A stretch of DNA of 64,000 nucleotides from Desulfatirhabdium butyrativorans DSM 18734. Lineage in GTDB: Bacteria > Desulfobacterota > Desulfobacteria > Desulfobacterales > Desulfatirhabdiaceae. The stretch covers positions 1-64,000 of the forward strand of contig NZ_AUCU01000018.1 of assembly GCF_000429925.1 (NCBI RefSeq), given 5' to 3'. Below the pieces are notes generated by a model. It was not told the origin of the DNA. It ran no database searches and saw only the letters and a list, made by a program, of their open reading frames with translations. Shown piece after piece: positions 17,128-25,751 of this stretch. Made by a program: the position numbers and the translations under genes. Within the stretch, counting starts at the first letter, position 1. Each line of letters begins with the position of its first letter.

Positions 17128-18251
17128 AACACGCGTTCTCGCCCGTCACGATCGGGCAGCTTGATCTGAAAAACCGTTTCGTTCGCTCGGCCACCTATGA
17201 CGGCATGGCCGAGCGAAGCGGCATGGTTTCGGAGGCCCAGATCGCGCTCTACCGGAAGCTGGCCGAAGGCGAAATTGGCCTCATCGTTACGGGAATCGCA
17301 AGCGTTCATCCAACGGGAAGGATTTCGGCATTCCAGAACCGCATCGATGGCGATGACACCTTGCCGGGGTGGCGGCGCCTGGCCCAAACCGTTCATGGGC
17401 ACGGCGGCAAAATCGCCGTTCAACTCTTTCACGGCGGCCGGGAATCGTGGATCTATCAGAAGGCCAAGCGATCGATGGCCGTCGCGCCTTCGGTCGTTCT
17501 GAACGATCCCTATTGCGATGCCGAATACCGGGAGATACGGGAAGCGGAAATCCTGGAACTGGTCGGGGCCTTTGCCGGGGCTGCCGCAAGGGCCCGTGAG
17601 GCCGGATGCGATGCCGTGCAGTTGCATGCCGCCCATGCCTATCTCTTCAGCCAGTTTCTATCCCCTGCAGCCAATCTGCGGTCCGATCACTGGGGAGGGA
17701 ATTTCGATGCCCGACTGCGCTTTCTCGAAGAAGTCTACCGGGCCGTCCGGAAAAGCGTTGGTCCGGATTATCCCGTTCTGGTCAAACTCGGGGTTGCGGA
17801 TGGCTTTTCCGGAGGGCTGGATTTCACCGAAGGCAGGGAGGCTGCCATCCGGTGCGCCCGGTTGGGTTTTGACGCCATCGAGGTCAGTCAGGGACTGAGG
17901 GGGAAACGCTATGCGGAAACCGAATTTCGATGCGGCATCCGGAAGCGGGAAGACGAGGGATATTTCCGGCAATGGGCCCGGGAGATTCATGCTGCCGTAT
18001 CGGTTCCGGTCATCATGGTCGGCGGCATTCGAAGTCCCGAGTTTGCAGAAGAAGTCATCGAACGCCGGGAAACGGACCTCGTTGCGATCAGCCGGCCCCT
18101 CGTTCAAGAGCCCGATCTCATCGCCCGCTGGCAATCGGGCGACCTGCGCCCGGCAACCTGCATTTCCTGCAACCGCTGTTTCGACGCCATCCTGAAAGGC
18201 GACGCGCTGCATTGCGCCATGGAAAAAGAGACTTCCGTTCCTGCTCCTTGA
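17124..18251 (+). CDS. NADH:flavin oxidoreductase, old yellow enzyme family
   Basis: A 375-residue FMN TIM-barrel protein. SPVTIGQLDLKNRFVRSATY is the family N-terminus and IAVQLFHGGRES is the strand bearing the Q-L-H motif. AVQLHAAHAYLFSQFLSPAA holds the paired residues that bind substrate (H-AH-Y in place of H--N). VPVIMVGGIRS and DLVAISRPLVQEPDLI bind FMN phosphate. CISCNRCF near the end resembles the start of an Fe-S ligand set, but the long C-terminal domain of 2,4-dienoyl-CoA reductase is missing. Probably an enoate or dienoyl reductase that handles unsaturated intermediates. Confidence 0.82.
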   Translation: MKHAFSPVTIGQLDLKNRFVRSATYDGMAERSGMVSEAQIALYRKLAEGEIGLIVTGIASVHPTGRISAFQNRIDGDDTLPGWRRLAQTVHGHGGKIAVQLFHGGRESWIYQKAKRSMAVAPSVVLNDPYCDAEYREIREAEILELVGAFAGAAARAREAGCDAVQLHAAHAYLFSQFLSPAANLRSDHWGGNFDARLRFLEEVYRAVRKSVGPDYPVLVKLGVADGFSGGLDFTEGREAAIRCARLGFDAIEVSQGLRGKRYAETEFRCGIRKREDEGYFRQWAREIHAAVSVPVIMVGGIRSPEFAEEVIERRETDLVAISRPLVQEPDLIARWQSGDLRPATCISCNRCFDAILKGDALHCAMEKETSVPAP

Positions 18252-18278
18252 AGCACCCTGCAAGGAAATTTTCACCGT

Positions 18279-18307
18279 TGCCGTTTGACGGCAGTGTTCA
18301 TTTTTTT
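18279..18307 (+). terminator. Probable rho-independent terminator of the degradation operon
   Basis: TGCCGT-TTG-ACGGCA forms a perfect six-pair hairpin, followed seven bases later by a run of seven T. It lies 28 bases after the last stop of the operon and before a separately transcribed gene. Confidence 0.5.
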
Positions 18308-18405
18308 CGCTTGATCTTCCCGCAAAATTCTTTCAGAAAAAACCATCTCGTGAGCCTCATCCTTTTCCTCCACAGCGATGAACGATTCAGGAGACTTCGA
18401 ATCGA

Positions 18406-19350
18406 ATGATATCTCATGACCATCATTTCAAGAATCTGTTTCTGGATTTTCCGGAACATGCGTTGCAATGGCTCCAGCCGGAAGCCATGATCCTGTATGG
18501 AAAGCTGGAAATGATTACCTTCATTCGCCAGGAGCCCGGAAAACATCGCTTCTCCGATCGGGGACTCGTTCTGGATATGCCGATTCTGTTCAGTTTCCAG
18601 AAGGGCTCCTTGCTCCTGTGGATCGTTGAATTTCAGGAAGAACGGAAGAGCTTTTCCATTTATCGGCTCCTGCGTTATGCCACAGACATGATGGAACAGT
18701 TTCCGGATGCCGTTGTCATACCGACTGTCCTGTTCACATCTCGAAGGCGCTGGCACAAGGATGTGGTCCGGCATCTCGAAAGCCGGTTTGGAAACAGGCT
18801 CTATCTGCATTTCGAATACCAGCTCGTCAGAATAATTGATTATCGGGCAAGAGATCATTATGATACAACCAATCCCTTGCTGCGCATTCTGCTTCCTAAA
18901 ATGGACTATGCAAAGCAGGAACGGATCGAAGTCATCTGCCGGGCCTACAAGGGGTTGTTCGATTTGGCGGACCGGCGGCTTTTCGATAAATACGTCGATT
19001 TTATCGATGTGTATGCTGAGGTCACAAAAGAGGAACAGGTGGTAATCTATCAAGAACTCAGCAACCGGGAGGAAACGGCCATGTTGGCGCAATACATTCG
19101 GAACAAGGGGTATGAGGAAGGGATTCAGCAGGGAGTTCAACAAGGGGTTCAACAGGGGTTGGAACAAGGGCTGCGTGAAGGAGCAAGGCAGGAAAAGGTG
19201 GCGATTTTGAAACGCCTCCTGCAACGGAAATTCGGGTCGTTACCCGCCTGGGTGGATGAACGGGTCCAAGGCGCTTCGAACGACCGTCTGGATGCCTGGA
19301 CGGAAAGCGTTCTTGAAGCGACATCGATTGGCGACCTGTTGTCGGATTGA
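18406..19350 (+). CDS. Rpn family recombination-promoting nuclease / putative transposase
   Basis: A 314-residue protein of the PD-(D/E)XK Rpn/YhgA family. HHFKNLFLDFPEHALQWL is the typical N-terminus. LVLDMPILF, then LLLWIVEFQEERKSFSIYRL gives the D---(E/V)-x-Q/K nuclease core. A glutamine-rich heptad stretch EEGIQQGVQQGVQQGLEQGL at about residues 235-254 is the flexible helix that in this family is often encoded by expanding repeats. The C-terminus resembles the DUF4351 tail (LKRLLQRKFGSLPAW). It is preceded by a terminator and stands alone. Such genes multiply as mobile-like families. Confidence 0.75.
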   Translation: MISHDHHFKNLFLDFPEHALQWLQPEAMILYGKLEMITFIRQEPGKHRFSDRGLVLDMPILFSFQKGSLLLWIVEFQEERKSFSIYRLLRYATDMMEQFPDAVVIPTVLFTSRRRWHKDVVRHLESRFGNRLYLHFEYQLVRIIDYRARDHYDTTNPLLRILLPKMDYAKQERIEVICRAYKGLFDLADRRLFDKYVDFIDVYAEVTKEEQVVIYQELSNREETAMLAQYIRNKGYEEGIQQGVQQGVQQGLEQGLREGARQEKVAILKRLLQRKFGSLPAWVDERVQGASNDRLDAWTESVLEATSIGDLLSD

Positions 19351-19409
19351 GGCGCAACGCGTACGGTGCGTTATCGATTCGAATGAAGAGGCGATCCTGC
19401 CTTAAAAAA

Positions 19410-19432
19410 ACGGGAGAAAACGCTTTTCCCGT
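19410..19432 (+). terminator. Possible terminator after the Rpn gene
   Basis: ACGGG-AG-AAAA-CGC-TTTT-CCCGT forms a nine-pair stem with a two-base bulge. It is preceded by seven A, so it could work for either strand. It lies between the Rpn stop and the SDR gene. Confidence 0.35.
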
Positions 19433-19485
19433 GGTTTTCCCCGTTTTCACGACGATCTGATTTCCTTCCCATTTTTGGAGGATTC

Positions 19486-20247
19486 ATGAATTCATTGCAT
19501 TTCGGTTTGGAGGACAAGGTCGCTCTCGTTACCGGCGGGAGCCGGGGTATCGGTTTTGCGGCGGCGCGGGCGTTTCTCGATCAGGGGGCGAAGGTGGCCA
19601 TCTGTGGTAGAAAGGCCGATGGCCTCGTTCGGGCTGCTGCGGAGTTGAATGCAGGAGATCGACTGCTCACCGTTTCGGCCCATGTCGCCAAACCTGATGA
19701 CGTTCAGTTTCTGTTCGATCGTGTCATTGCCACCTTTGGCACACTCGACATCCTTGTCAACAATGTCGGCATGAATCTGATTACCAGCGTTGTCGATAGC
19801 GAACCGTCCCTCTGGAACAAGATCATCGATTCCAATCTCAATGCGACCTATCTGGTGTCGCGGGCGGCAGCCCGCATCATGCGGGAGAAGCGAAGCGGAA
19901 AAATCGTGAGCATTTCATCAACGGCCGCCCGCCGGGCCGCGCCTGCCATGGGGGTCTATGGCATCGCCAAGGCCGGCATCGAGATGATGACGAAGGTGCT
20001 TGCCCAGGAGCTTGCGGCTTACGACATTCAAGTCAATGCTGTAGCGCCCGGCATGGTGAAAACGGATTTCAGCCGGCCTTTCTGGTCGGATGCCAATCTT
20101 CACCAGAGGCTTGTCGAGGCGATCCCCCTGGGGAGGCTGGCCGAACCTGTCGATGTGGTTTGGCCCATTCTGTTTCTATGTTCGGATGCTGCCCGATACA
20201 TGACGGGGCAGACGCTGATGGTCGACGGTGGGGCGAGTGCTGTCTGA
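19486..20247 (+). CDS. SDR family oxidoreductase (FabG-like)
   Basis: A 253-residue short-chain dehydrogenase. TGGSRGIGFAAA is the NAD(P) glycine motif and NNVG is the structural Asn motif. SISSTAARRAAPAMGVYGIAK places the catalytic Ser-Tyr-Lys with the usual Y-x-x-x-K spacing. PGMVKTDF follows. GGAGG lies 6 bases before the ATG. It reduces or oxidises a 3-oxo/3-hydroxy group, but the substrate is unknown. It is followed by a glycosyltransferase after about 80 bases, so a link to envelope synthesis is possible but weak. Confidence 0.85.
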   Translation: MNSLHFGLEDKVALVTGGSRGIGFAAARAFLDQGAKVAICGRKADGLVRAAAELNAGDRLLTVSAHVAKPDDVQFLFDRVIATFGTLDILVNNVGMNLITSVVDSEPSLWNKIIDSNLNATYLVSRAAARIMREKRSGKIVSISSTAARRAAPAMGVYGIAKAGIEMMTKVLAQELAAYDIQVNAVAPGMVKTDFSRPFWSDANLHQRLVEAIPLGRLAEPVDVVWPILFLCSDAARYMTGQTLMVDGGASAV

Positions 20248-20328
20248 TCGAAGTCCGACCGGCCGGGAAACATTGTCCGGAGACGTGGCGGCGGCGTTCA
20301 GCGGGTGTCGTTTCGGAGGAATCGAATC

Positions 20329-21078
20329 ATGATGAACCAGCAGACGATCGTCGTGGTCATGCCGGCGTATAATGCCGCATCGACACTGGAGCGAACCTGG
20401 GCGGAGGTCATGGCGCAGGGTGTTGTCGATGGGGTGATTGTCGTGGACGATGCGAGTAAAGATGACACGGTGGCTATCGCCAGAGCGCTTCCGAAAACCG
20501 CCGTGGTGGTTCATCCCTGCAACAAGGGCTATGGAGCCAACCAGAAGACGTGTTACGGGGCTGCGCTCAATGCCGGTGCGGATATTGTGATCATGGTCCA
20601 TCCGGATTATCAGTACACCCCGAAACTGATTCCGGCCATGGCATCCCTCATCGCAAACGGCCTGTATGAATGTGTGCTGGGTTCACGGATTCTGGGCGGC
20701 TATGCCTTGAAGGGCGGGATGCCGGTCTGGAAATACATTTCCAACCGGTTTCTGACCTTTGTGGAAAATGTCCTGATCGGCGCCAAACTCTCCGAGTACC
20801 ATACGGGCTATCGGGCCTTTTCAAGGAGTTTGCTGGAACGAATCCCGTTCGAGCGCAATTCCGATGATTTCGTTTTTGACAACCAGATGCTTGCCCAGAT
20901 CGTGCATCTGGGCGTCACCATTGCGGAAGTCAGTTGCCCCACCAAATATTTCCCGGAAGCCTCATCCATCAACTTTCGCCGGAGCCTTGTTTACGGTTTC
21001 GGGTGCCTGTACACGGCGGCTCGTTTTCGGCTGCAGAAAATCGGTTGGCTCCAATCCCCTCTTTTCCCATCACCCTGA
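20329..21078 (+). CDS. Glycosyltransferase family 2 (polyprenyl-phosphate sugar transferase-like)
   Basis: A 249-residue GT-A fold enzyme without membrane helices. VVVMPAYNAASTLERTW is the N-terminal nucleotide-sugar motif and VIVVDDASKDDT is the first aspartate motif. VHPDYQYTP carries the D-x-D-like metal site of dolichol-phosphate-mannose-synthase-like enzymes, followed by CVLGSRILGG. SEYHTGYRAFSR is characteristic of the DPM/GtrB group. GGAGG precedes the paired ATGs at 20329 and 20332. It ends 111 bases from the CRISPR array and is convergent with it. Confidence 0.82.
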   Translation: MMNQQTIVVVMPAYNAASTLERTWAEVMAQGVVDGVIVVDDASKDDTVAIARALPKTAVVVHPCNKGYGANQKTCYGAALNAGADIVIMVHPDYQYTPKLIPAMASLIANGLYECVLGSRILGGYALKGGMPVWKYISNRFLTFVENVLIGAKLSEYHTGYRAFSRSLLERIPFERNSDDFVFDNQMLAQIVHLGVTIAEVSCPTKYFPEASSINFRRSLVYGFGCLYTAARFRLQKIGWLQSPLFPSP

Positions 21079-21188
21079 TCCGCTTTTCGGAACATTCTGG
21101 ACGCTTTCTTCCTGCTTGACAGGAGTGAACGAGCTGACGGGGTGCTCCGATCTTTCGCTGCAGAGCAAACAATTGCCCATTCGCGACA

Positions 21189-21220
21189 GGTGGCTCCCCC
21201 GCGTGCGCGGGGGAGCCACC
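21189..21220. other. Perfect hairpin made from the leader-distal CRISPR repeat
   Basis: The first repeat-like unit differs from the other twelve at several bases in its left half. As a result, GGTGGCTCCCCCGCG and CGCGGGGGAGCCACC form a perfect 15-bp inverted repeat separated by only two bases. It marks the end of the array farthest from cas2. It may act as a terminator-like structure for the pre-crRNA or simply be a degenerate last repeat. Confidence 0.75.
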
Positions 21221-21949
21221 CAGGCATACCCGGCCTTGATCAGTTCTTCGGGTCGATCCCCGCGTGTGCGGGGGAGCCAAACACGACGAACGCCGGCGTC
21301 GGCAATGTCAAGGTCGATCCCCGCGTGTGCGGGGGAGCCTGCTCCAGCTCGATCAGCCGCTGCAGCTCGGGGGGTCGATCCCCGCGTGTGCGGGGGAGCC
21401 GTATGAGGCCAGCAAAAATCTGGTCGGCGCAAAGGTCGATCCCCGCGTGTGCGGGGGAGCCTGGAGGGAACAATGGACAGGCTTAAAAGCTTGAGGTCGA
21501 TCCCCGCGTGTGCGGGGGAGCCCCATCAGTCGTCGTCTTTCCGTTTGTTCATCCGGGTCGATCCCCGCGTGTGCGGGGGAGCCGGGCGGGGGATGTTGCA
21601 GAGCGGATTTCAAGGCGGTCGATCCCCGCGTGTGCGGGGGAGCCAGTCTGGACAAGCCCTATGGCGGATATTGCAGGGGTCGATCCCCGCGTGTGCGGGG
21701 GAGCCATTCCGTTCAGGCGTTCTTTGTCTGTTTGAGAAGGTCGATCCCCGCGTGTGCGGGGGAGCCACACGGAATCGAATGCAAGGTATTCCCCGCTGAG
21801 GTCGATCCCCGCGTGTGCGGGGGAGCCCCAGATTGATTTATGCCCCGGCCTTCCGTGACGGGTCGATCCCCGCGTGTGCGGGGGAGCCCGTGATGATGAC
21901 CATCCGGGACATTCAGTATGAGGTCGATCCCCGCGTGTGCGGGGGAGCC
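21190..21949 (-). CRISPR. Type I-E CRISPR array, 13 repeats and 12 spacers
   Basis: Thirteen 28-bp repeats recur with an exact 61-base period, starting at 21190 (degenerate), 21251, 21312, 21373, 21434, 21495, 21556, 21617, 21678, 21739, 21800, 21861 and 21922. Spacers are all 33 bases. Read on the minus strand the repeat begins GGCTCCCCCGC and ends GGGGATCGACC, the usual I-E form whose inner palindrome gives the Cas6e hairpin. Twelve repeats are identical. The degenerate copy is at the end away from cas2, so transcription and new-spacer addition run from the 21950 side on the minus strand. Confidence 0.97.
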
Positions 21950-22030
21950 TCTTCGGGGTAACCCAATGTCATTAAACCTAATTTGGTTATCCCGGCTTGG
22001 TATTGGTATGTTTTTCTTCACTTGAATTTA
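21950..22030 (-). promoter_or_regulatory. CRISPR leader
   Basis: AT-richer DNA between the newest repeat and the body of cas2. On the minus strand it holds TAACCAAATTAGGTTTA and then TTGGGTTA close to the first repeat, a possible IHF- or promoter-related inverted element. It overlaps the last codons of cas2, so the leader is very short or shared with coding sequence. Confidence 0.5.
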
Positions 22031-22316
22031 GAGGTCTTCGGGCAAGGATCAACCCATCTACTTCAACAAATTCGATGGGTGGGCTGCCCAACACCCTCAC
22101 CGCTTGCCCTCCCGGAATTTCCCGCTCCTGCCAAATCATGACGATGGAAGCTTCCTTTTCGTTTGAAAACCAATCCTCCAAAACAGCCCATATCCGTTGC
22201 CGAACACCTGGCGAAATTCTGGGTGCGCTGTAGGTTCCAGGCGCTACCTCCAGCATGGTCGATGCAAGAAAACCACGCATCCGATCGGATACGTTACGGG
22301 TTACCACCACGGTCAT
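21987..22316 (-). CDS. cas2: CRISPR-associated endoribonuclease/integrase subunit Cas2e
   Basis: A 109-residue I-E Cas2. From ATG 22316, MTVVVTRNVSDRMRGFLAS opens it, followed by MLEVAPGTYSAPRI, then SIVMIWQE and IEFVEVDGLILARRPL, all standard for Cas2e. With Cas1 it forms the spacer integration complex. It overlaps cas1 by 23 bases. The family normally ends near RRPLNS. The last roughly ten residues here are encoded inside the leader and may be dispensable. A GTG two codons upstream is an alternative start. Confidence 0.92.
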   Translation of the reverse strand: MTVVVTRNVSDRMRGFLASTMLEVAPGTYSAPRISPGVRQRIWAVLEDWFSNEKEASIVMIWQEREIPGGQAVRVLGSPPIEFVEVDGLILARRPLNSSEEKHTNTKPG

Positions 22317-23190
22317 CGACACCGAGAAGCTCCTTTATCCGGTCGATCATTTTGGGGATGAGATTTTCATGCCGAAAAAGCTTCGCCGCCCGTTTTCGCA
22401 CCTCACGTTCCAAGGAATTCACCGTGCCCTTCTGGAATTCCTGAACCGATCCAAATGCCAGCGGTAATGTGACATCCACCCGATATAAATCGGCAATATC
22501 CAGGACGAACGCGTTGCTGGACTCCTCGTGGATGAAGCCCAAAGGCGGAAGTGCCCCGACGGCTGCAGCAGCAATGTCCGCAGCCGCCTCGACAAACGTT
22601 GCCGCATGATTGATCGCCTGATTGGGAAGGTCTGCCGCATTTGGGTTGTCTCGATCATAATGCCTTCCTTCCCAGGCGATCCCGTATTTTTGAGCTGCCA
22701 ATTTGTAGGACTCCTTGATGCGAGCGCCTTCGATGCCGCGCAAGGTTTCAATGTCCTTGTAGGGAAGGATTCGGCCGAAACGCCAGGCATACATCCGCCG
22801 GGCGACATCGAGGCGCTTGCCCGGACTGGCCCATAGCAGGGCATGGGCTCTTGCTACATCGGATCGTCCCCTTCCCATGGGTGGCGCCGTGTAGTATTTT
22901 GTACCTCCTTCTCCAACAGCAGCAATCAGCAGGCCATGGCGAGCCGCCAGCCGCAATACGTCATGGGTGAGGCTGGTTCCCGGGCCCAGTAACAGCATCG
23001 ACACCCCTTGATAGGGAATTGCATAATCTCCGGCATCCAGGGTTTCACTTTTTGCGGCAACGAAACGCAGGGTGCCTTCTTCCACGGAAAGCCTTCCATA
23101 TTCCAGCCAGAGCAAACCGTGTCGATCGGCATATGGGATGCGTGAGGCCGCCAGTCCAAGACGACCCGGCAACAAGCTTGTGGGACTCAT
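22294..23190 (-). CDS. cas1: CRISPR-associated integrase Cas1e
   Basis: A 298-residue Cas1 of type I-E. The N-terminal beta-domain has RIPYADRHGLLWLEYGRL. The helical catalytic domain holds the three metal ligands: Glu in GARIKESYK, His in LGFIHEESSNAFVLD, and the Asp of VLDIADLYR. AAVGEGGTKYY is a family motif. It inserts new spacers at the leader end together with Cas2. Its start overlaps the cas6e stop by four bases. Confidence 0.95.
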   Translation of the reverse strand: MSPTSLLPGRLGLAASRIPYADRHGLLWLEYGRLSVEEGTLRFVAAKSETLDAGDYAIPYQGVSMLLLGPGTSLTHDVLRLAARHGLLIAAVGEGGTKYYTAPPMGRGRSDVARAHALLWASPGKRLDVARRMYAWRFGRILPYKDIETLRGIEGARIKESYKLAAQKYGIAWEGRHYDRDNPNAADLPNQAINHAATFVEAAADIAAAAVGALPPLGFIHEESSNAFVLDIADLYRVDVTLPLAFGSVQEFQKGTVNSLEREVRKRAAKLFRHENLIPKMIDRIKELLGVDDRGGNP

Positions 23191-23909
23191 GTTGCCGGCA
23201 TCAGGCGGATCATGCCAAAACCAAACGAGCGATGCCGTCCGATCCCCCGTATGAGCATTCTGGTGAACTCTTCTGAATTTCGGATCGTGACAACCGCCCG
23301 AAAATGGGCTTCCGGCCTTTCGATGGTGCGTAGTCCGGAGGGGTTCGAGGCCCTGGATCGTCTGAGCCTGGCACCCCTTGCCCTCATGCCTTCCACCGAA
23401 ACATGTTCGAGAATAAGAATTCCAGGATCGATCTGTTTTTCAAACCACTCACGATAGATCTGGGCCCGAACCGGTTTTTCAGCCGGGTCTTCCCCTTTCT
23501 CCACCCATTGATCCAGCGCGCGCAGAAAGGCGTCTTTTTCCGTGTCGCCCTTGCGTGTGATGGGGCAGGCGCGTACGTGAAGTTCAAGTCGTTTCCCGAT
23601 CGGCCATTTTGGAGGCATGGGTTTCCCGGCAAGGCTGTCCTGTGCCAGCACGCGATGCGCAAGGGGGTCCGCAAATGCGCGGGCGTTTTCGGCAAGTGTT
23701 TCGGCATCTGTTGTGCAATAGCCATAGCAAACGGCATGTCGAGTGTCGAAGTAGAAAGGCTTGGGAGAGGCTTCTGCAAACATGCTTTTCAGCCAGGCAT
23801 GAAGGACATAGCCGAAATCATCGTCTCGTGACCTCAAGAGGTTATGGTATTGGGCGAAGCGAATGAGCTCCTCCCGATTCAGGTTCATTCGGACAAGATG
23901 CAGGTTCAT
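23187..23909 (-). CDS. cas6e: Pre-crRNA endonuclease Cas6e
   Basis: A 240-residue Cas6e/CasE. MNLHLVRMNLNREELIRFA is the family N-terminus and a His or Tyr of the RFAQYHNLL region is the likely catalytic residue. The C-terminal RAMP glycine loop GIGRHRSFGFGMIRLMP is intact. It cuts each repeat transcript 3' of the hairpin and stays in Cascade. It overlaps cas5e and cas1 by four bases each. Upstream in-frame extension to 23972 is ignored because it covers the cas5e end. Confidence 0.93.
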   Translation of the reverse strand: MNLHLVRMNLNREELIRFAQYHNLLRSRDDDFGYVLHAWLKSMFAEASPKPFYFDTRHAVCYGYCTTDAETLAENARAFADPLAHRVLAQDSLAGKPMPPKWPIGKRLELHVRACPITRKGDTEKDAFLRALDQWVEKGEDPAEKPVRAQIYREWFEKQIDPGILILEHVSVEGMRARGARLRRSRASNPSGLRTIERPEAHFRAVVTIRNSEEFTRMLIRGIGRHRSFGFGMIRLMPAT

Positions 23910-24619
23910 GGCATCATCTCCATAGGACCGGTAAAATAGTGGTGTACGCCTCGGGGCATATTGGCGCCCCAATCCCTTCGATCATAGACCGCTTCCGGCT
24001 GGTACCCGCCCCCGTCATCTGCAGGCCATCGCGCGGTGACAACCTGCGGCCTGCGGCGGGGGCCAATGTCCGCCAGCGGTTCGGCACGCAAGACATCGAT
24101 CAAATGTGCAGCATGTCGGCGGCCAACCAGAATCGGCTCAGACGGGATACACGTCTTTCGGCCCAGGAACAGGGGCCTTGCCGGATATTTGAGGGCCTGC
24201 TCGATATTTTCCAATGTGGGGATGTCGTCACCGAGAACCGTAATGGCTGCCGTAAGAACCCCATTGGCGAGGTAATGGCGGTAGCGGATATGTGTGCCGC
24301 TGGTTGCCTGGCCGGAACCTCTGCCTTCGGTTCGGCCGCGTGTGGTCCAACCCGTTCCTACCAGATGATCCTGTCCCAGAAACACGGTGTGGTAATCGAT
24401 CAACCGCTGGGGTTCCGCATCCCAACGGGCTGCAATCCGCAGGCGATCCTGAAGCCCATCGAGACGGTCGGTATCCCGGTGATCCCAGCCCAGGGCATTG
24501 CCGATCAGACCCGTGATCATGGCTTTCCCCGGGAAGGTATCGCTCGGGTTGATCTGATCGACACACACCCCTCCAAAACTCATGATCGGCGCATCGAAGC
24601 GCAACAATAGACAGGCCAT
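23906..24619 (-). CDS. cas5e: Cascade subunit Cas5e
   Basis: A 237-residue Cas5e/CasD that caps the 5' handle of the crRNA. From ATG 24619 it reads ACLLLRFDAPIMSFGGVCVD, then KAMITGLIGNALGW, RQ-type loop and LFLGRKTCIPSEPIL, all typical of Cas5e. Codons upstream of 24619 would run into cas7e and lack similarity. It lies 4 bases after the cas7e stop. Confidence 0.93.
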   Translation of the reverse strand: MACLLLRFDAPIMSFGGVCVDQINPSDTFPGKAMITGLIGNALGWDHRDTDRLDGLQDRLRIAARWDAEPQRLIDYHTVFLGQDHLVGTGWTTRGRTEGRGSGQATSGTHIRYRHYLANGVLTAAITVLGDDIPTLENIEQALKYPARPLFLGRKTCIPSEPILVGRRHAAHLIDVLRAEPLADIGPRRRPQVVTARWPADDGGGYQPEAVYDRRDWGANMPRGVHHYFTGPMEMMP

Positions 24620-24623
24620 GATG

Positions 24624-25748
24624 TCAGCTCCAGATGGCTTCGAGGGCGCTTTGAATCGCCTCATCGAGGGAGGATGGAGAAATACCGAAATCGACGGTTT
24701 CATGAATGGTAGCCAGTGTGCGTACATCTGAAGTCCGACCATACATCCCATCCATCCGATTGAGGTAATCCCTCATACAGGCGGTCGCTTGCCGAACGAG
24801 ATGGTTTTTCATGGGTATGGCTTCCAGGAAGGCGTTGGCCAGCGTCCTGGGCTGTTCTCGGCCGACTTCCAGCAGTACGGTTTCGGCGCGGCTGTAAGGG
24901 GCTGTCGAGCCCAGCTTGGCTCCCGGGCTTTTGCTTGCGATAATATGAATCAGAGATTCCAGCACCCGTTTGGGCAACTGGGTTTCCTGGTTTTTCCATT
25001 CCGTTCGGTTGCATCCGGTCAGGTTGGAGATGAACAGCGGCAGGTCGACGACGACGTATCCATAGAATACACCGGCCCCCAACTCCGCTTGATTGGCATG
25101 AGCGGCGCCGGTTTCCTCGTCGCTGGAAAGGTCATCCACCACCGTAAAATAATCCATTTCCGTGTTGGCGGCATGTACGGTCATGGCATGCGCCACATGC
25201 ACCGGTGCATCGACACGGGCCAACAAATCCGAAGTGACGAATCGACCGAACAAGGCGCCGGTCAATCCCGTGGCCGATTTGCTCATGGCTTTCAGGTTTT
25301 CCTTTTCCGATTTATCGGAGAGCCGTTTTTTCAGGGCTTCGAGGGGGTTGTCCGGCTGGGCGGCAACAGCGTCTTGGATCAATCTAACCAAATAATCCGC
25401 TTCGCGAGCGCCGAAAAGAACCGGCTGGCTCATGTCGAGTTCTTTCATTCCGCCGGTAATCACTGTATTGGCCAAGGTTTCGATCAGCCTCCGCGCCGAA
25501 TCTTCCGGAATACCGGCTGCGACGACACGCGGCAGCACGACACGCGTAAAGAAATGACGGGTGCGAAGCCCATCCGGAATGTCGGGCAGGTTTTCCTGGA
25601 GGGAATCTCGCCAATGTCGCTTCAAACATTGCGAAGAGATGCGAAGCCGCGTGGCGTTTCCGAAAGGAATCCGTTTGGCAAGTCCGGCATCGTCCCGGTT
25701 CAGCAGGCTGGCAGGGTAGGACACGAGGGTATGGATTTGCAAAAACAT
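24624..25748 (-). CDS. cas7e: Cascade backbone subunit Cas7e
   Basis: A 374-residue Cas7e/CasC, six copies of which coat the crRNA in Cascade. FLQIHTLVSYPASLLNRDD and ATRLRISSQCLKRHWRD are the family's RNA-binding start. ALFGRFVTSDLLARVDAPVH and GAGVFYGYVVVDLP lie in the RRM core and thumb. Of normal length. Three bases separate it from the cse2 stop. Confidence 0.94.
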   Translation of the reverse strand: MFLQIHTLVSYPASLLNRDDAGLAKRIPFGNATRLRISSQCLKRHWRDSLQENLPDIPDGLRTRHFFTRVVLPRVVAAGIPEDSARRLIETLANTVITGGMKELDMSQPVLFGAREADYLVRLIQDAVAAQPDNPLEALKKRLSDKSEKENLKAMSKSATGLTGALFGRFVTSDLLARVDAPVHVAHAMTVHAANTEMDYFTVVDDLSSDEETGAAHANQAELGAGVFYGYVVVDLPLFISNLTGCNRTEWKNQETQLPKRVLESLIHIIASKSPGAKLGSTAPYSRAETVLLEVGREQPRTLANAFLEAIPMKNHLVRQATACMRDYLNRMDGMYGRTSDVRTLATIHETVDFGISPSSLDEAIQSALEAIWS

Positions 25749-25751
25749 GGC

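Noticed and set aside
21142-21836. Several open frames across the CRISPR array, with repeated PACAGEP or HAGIDP peptides
   Set aside because: The repetitive peptides are translations of the CRISPR repeat. Exact 61-base periodicity explains them.
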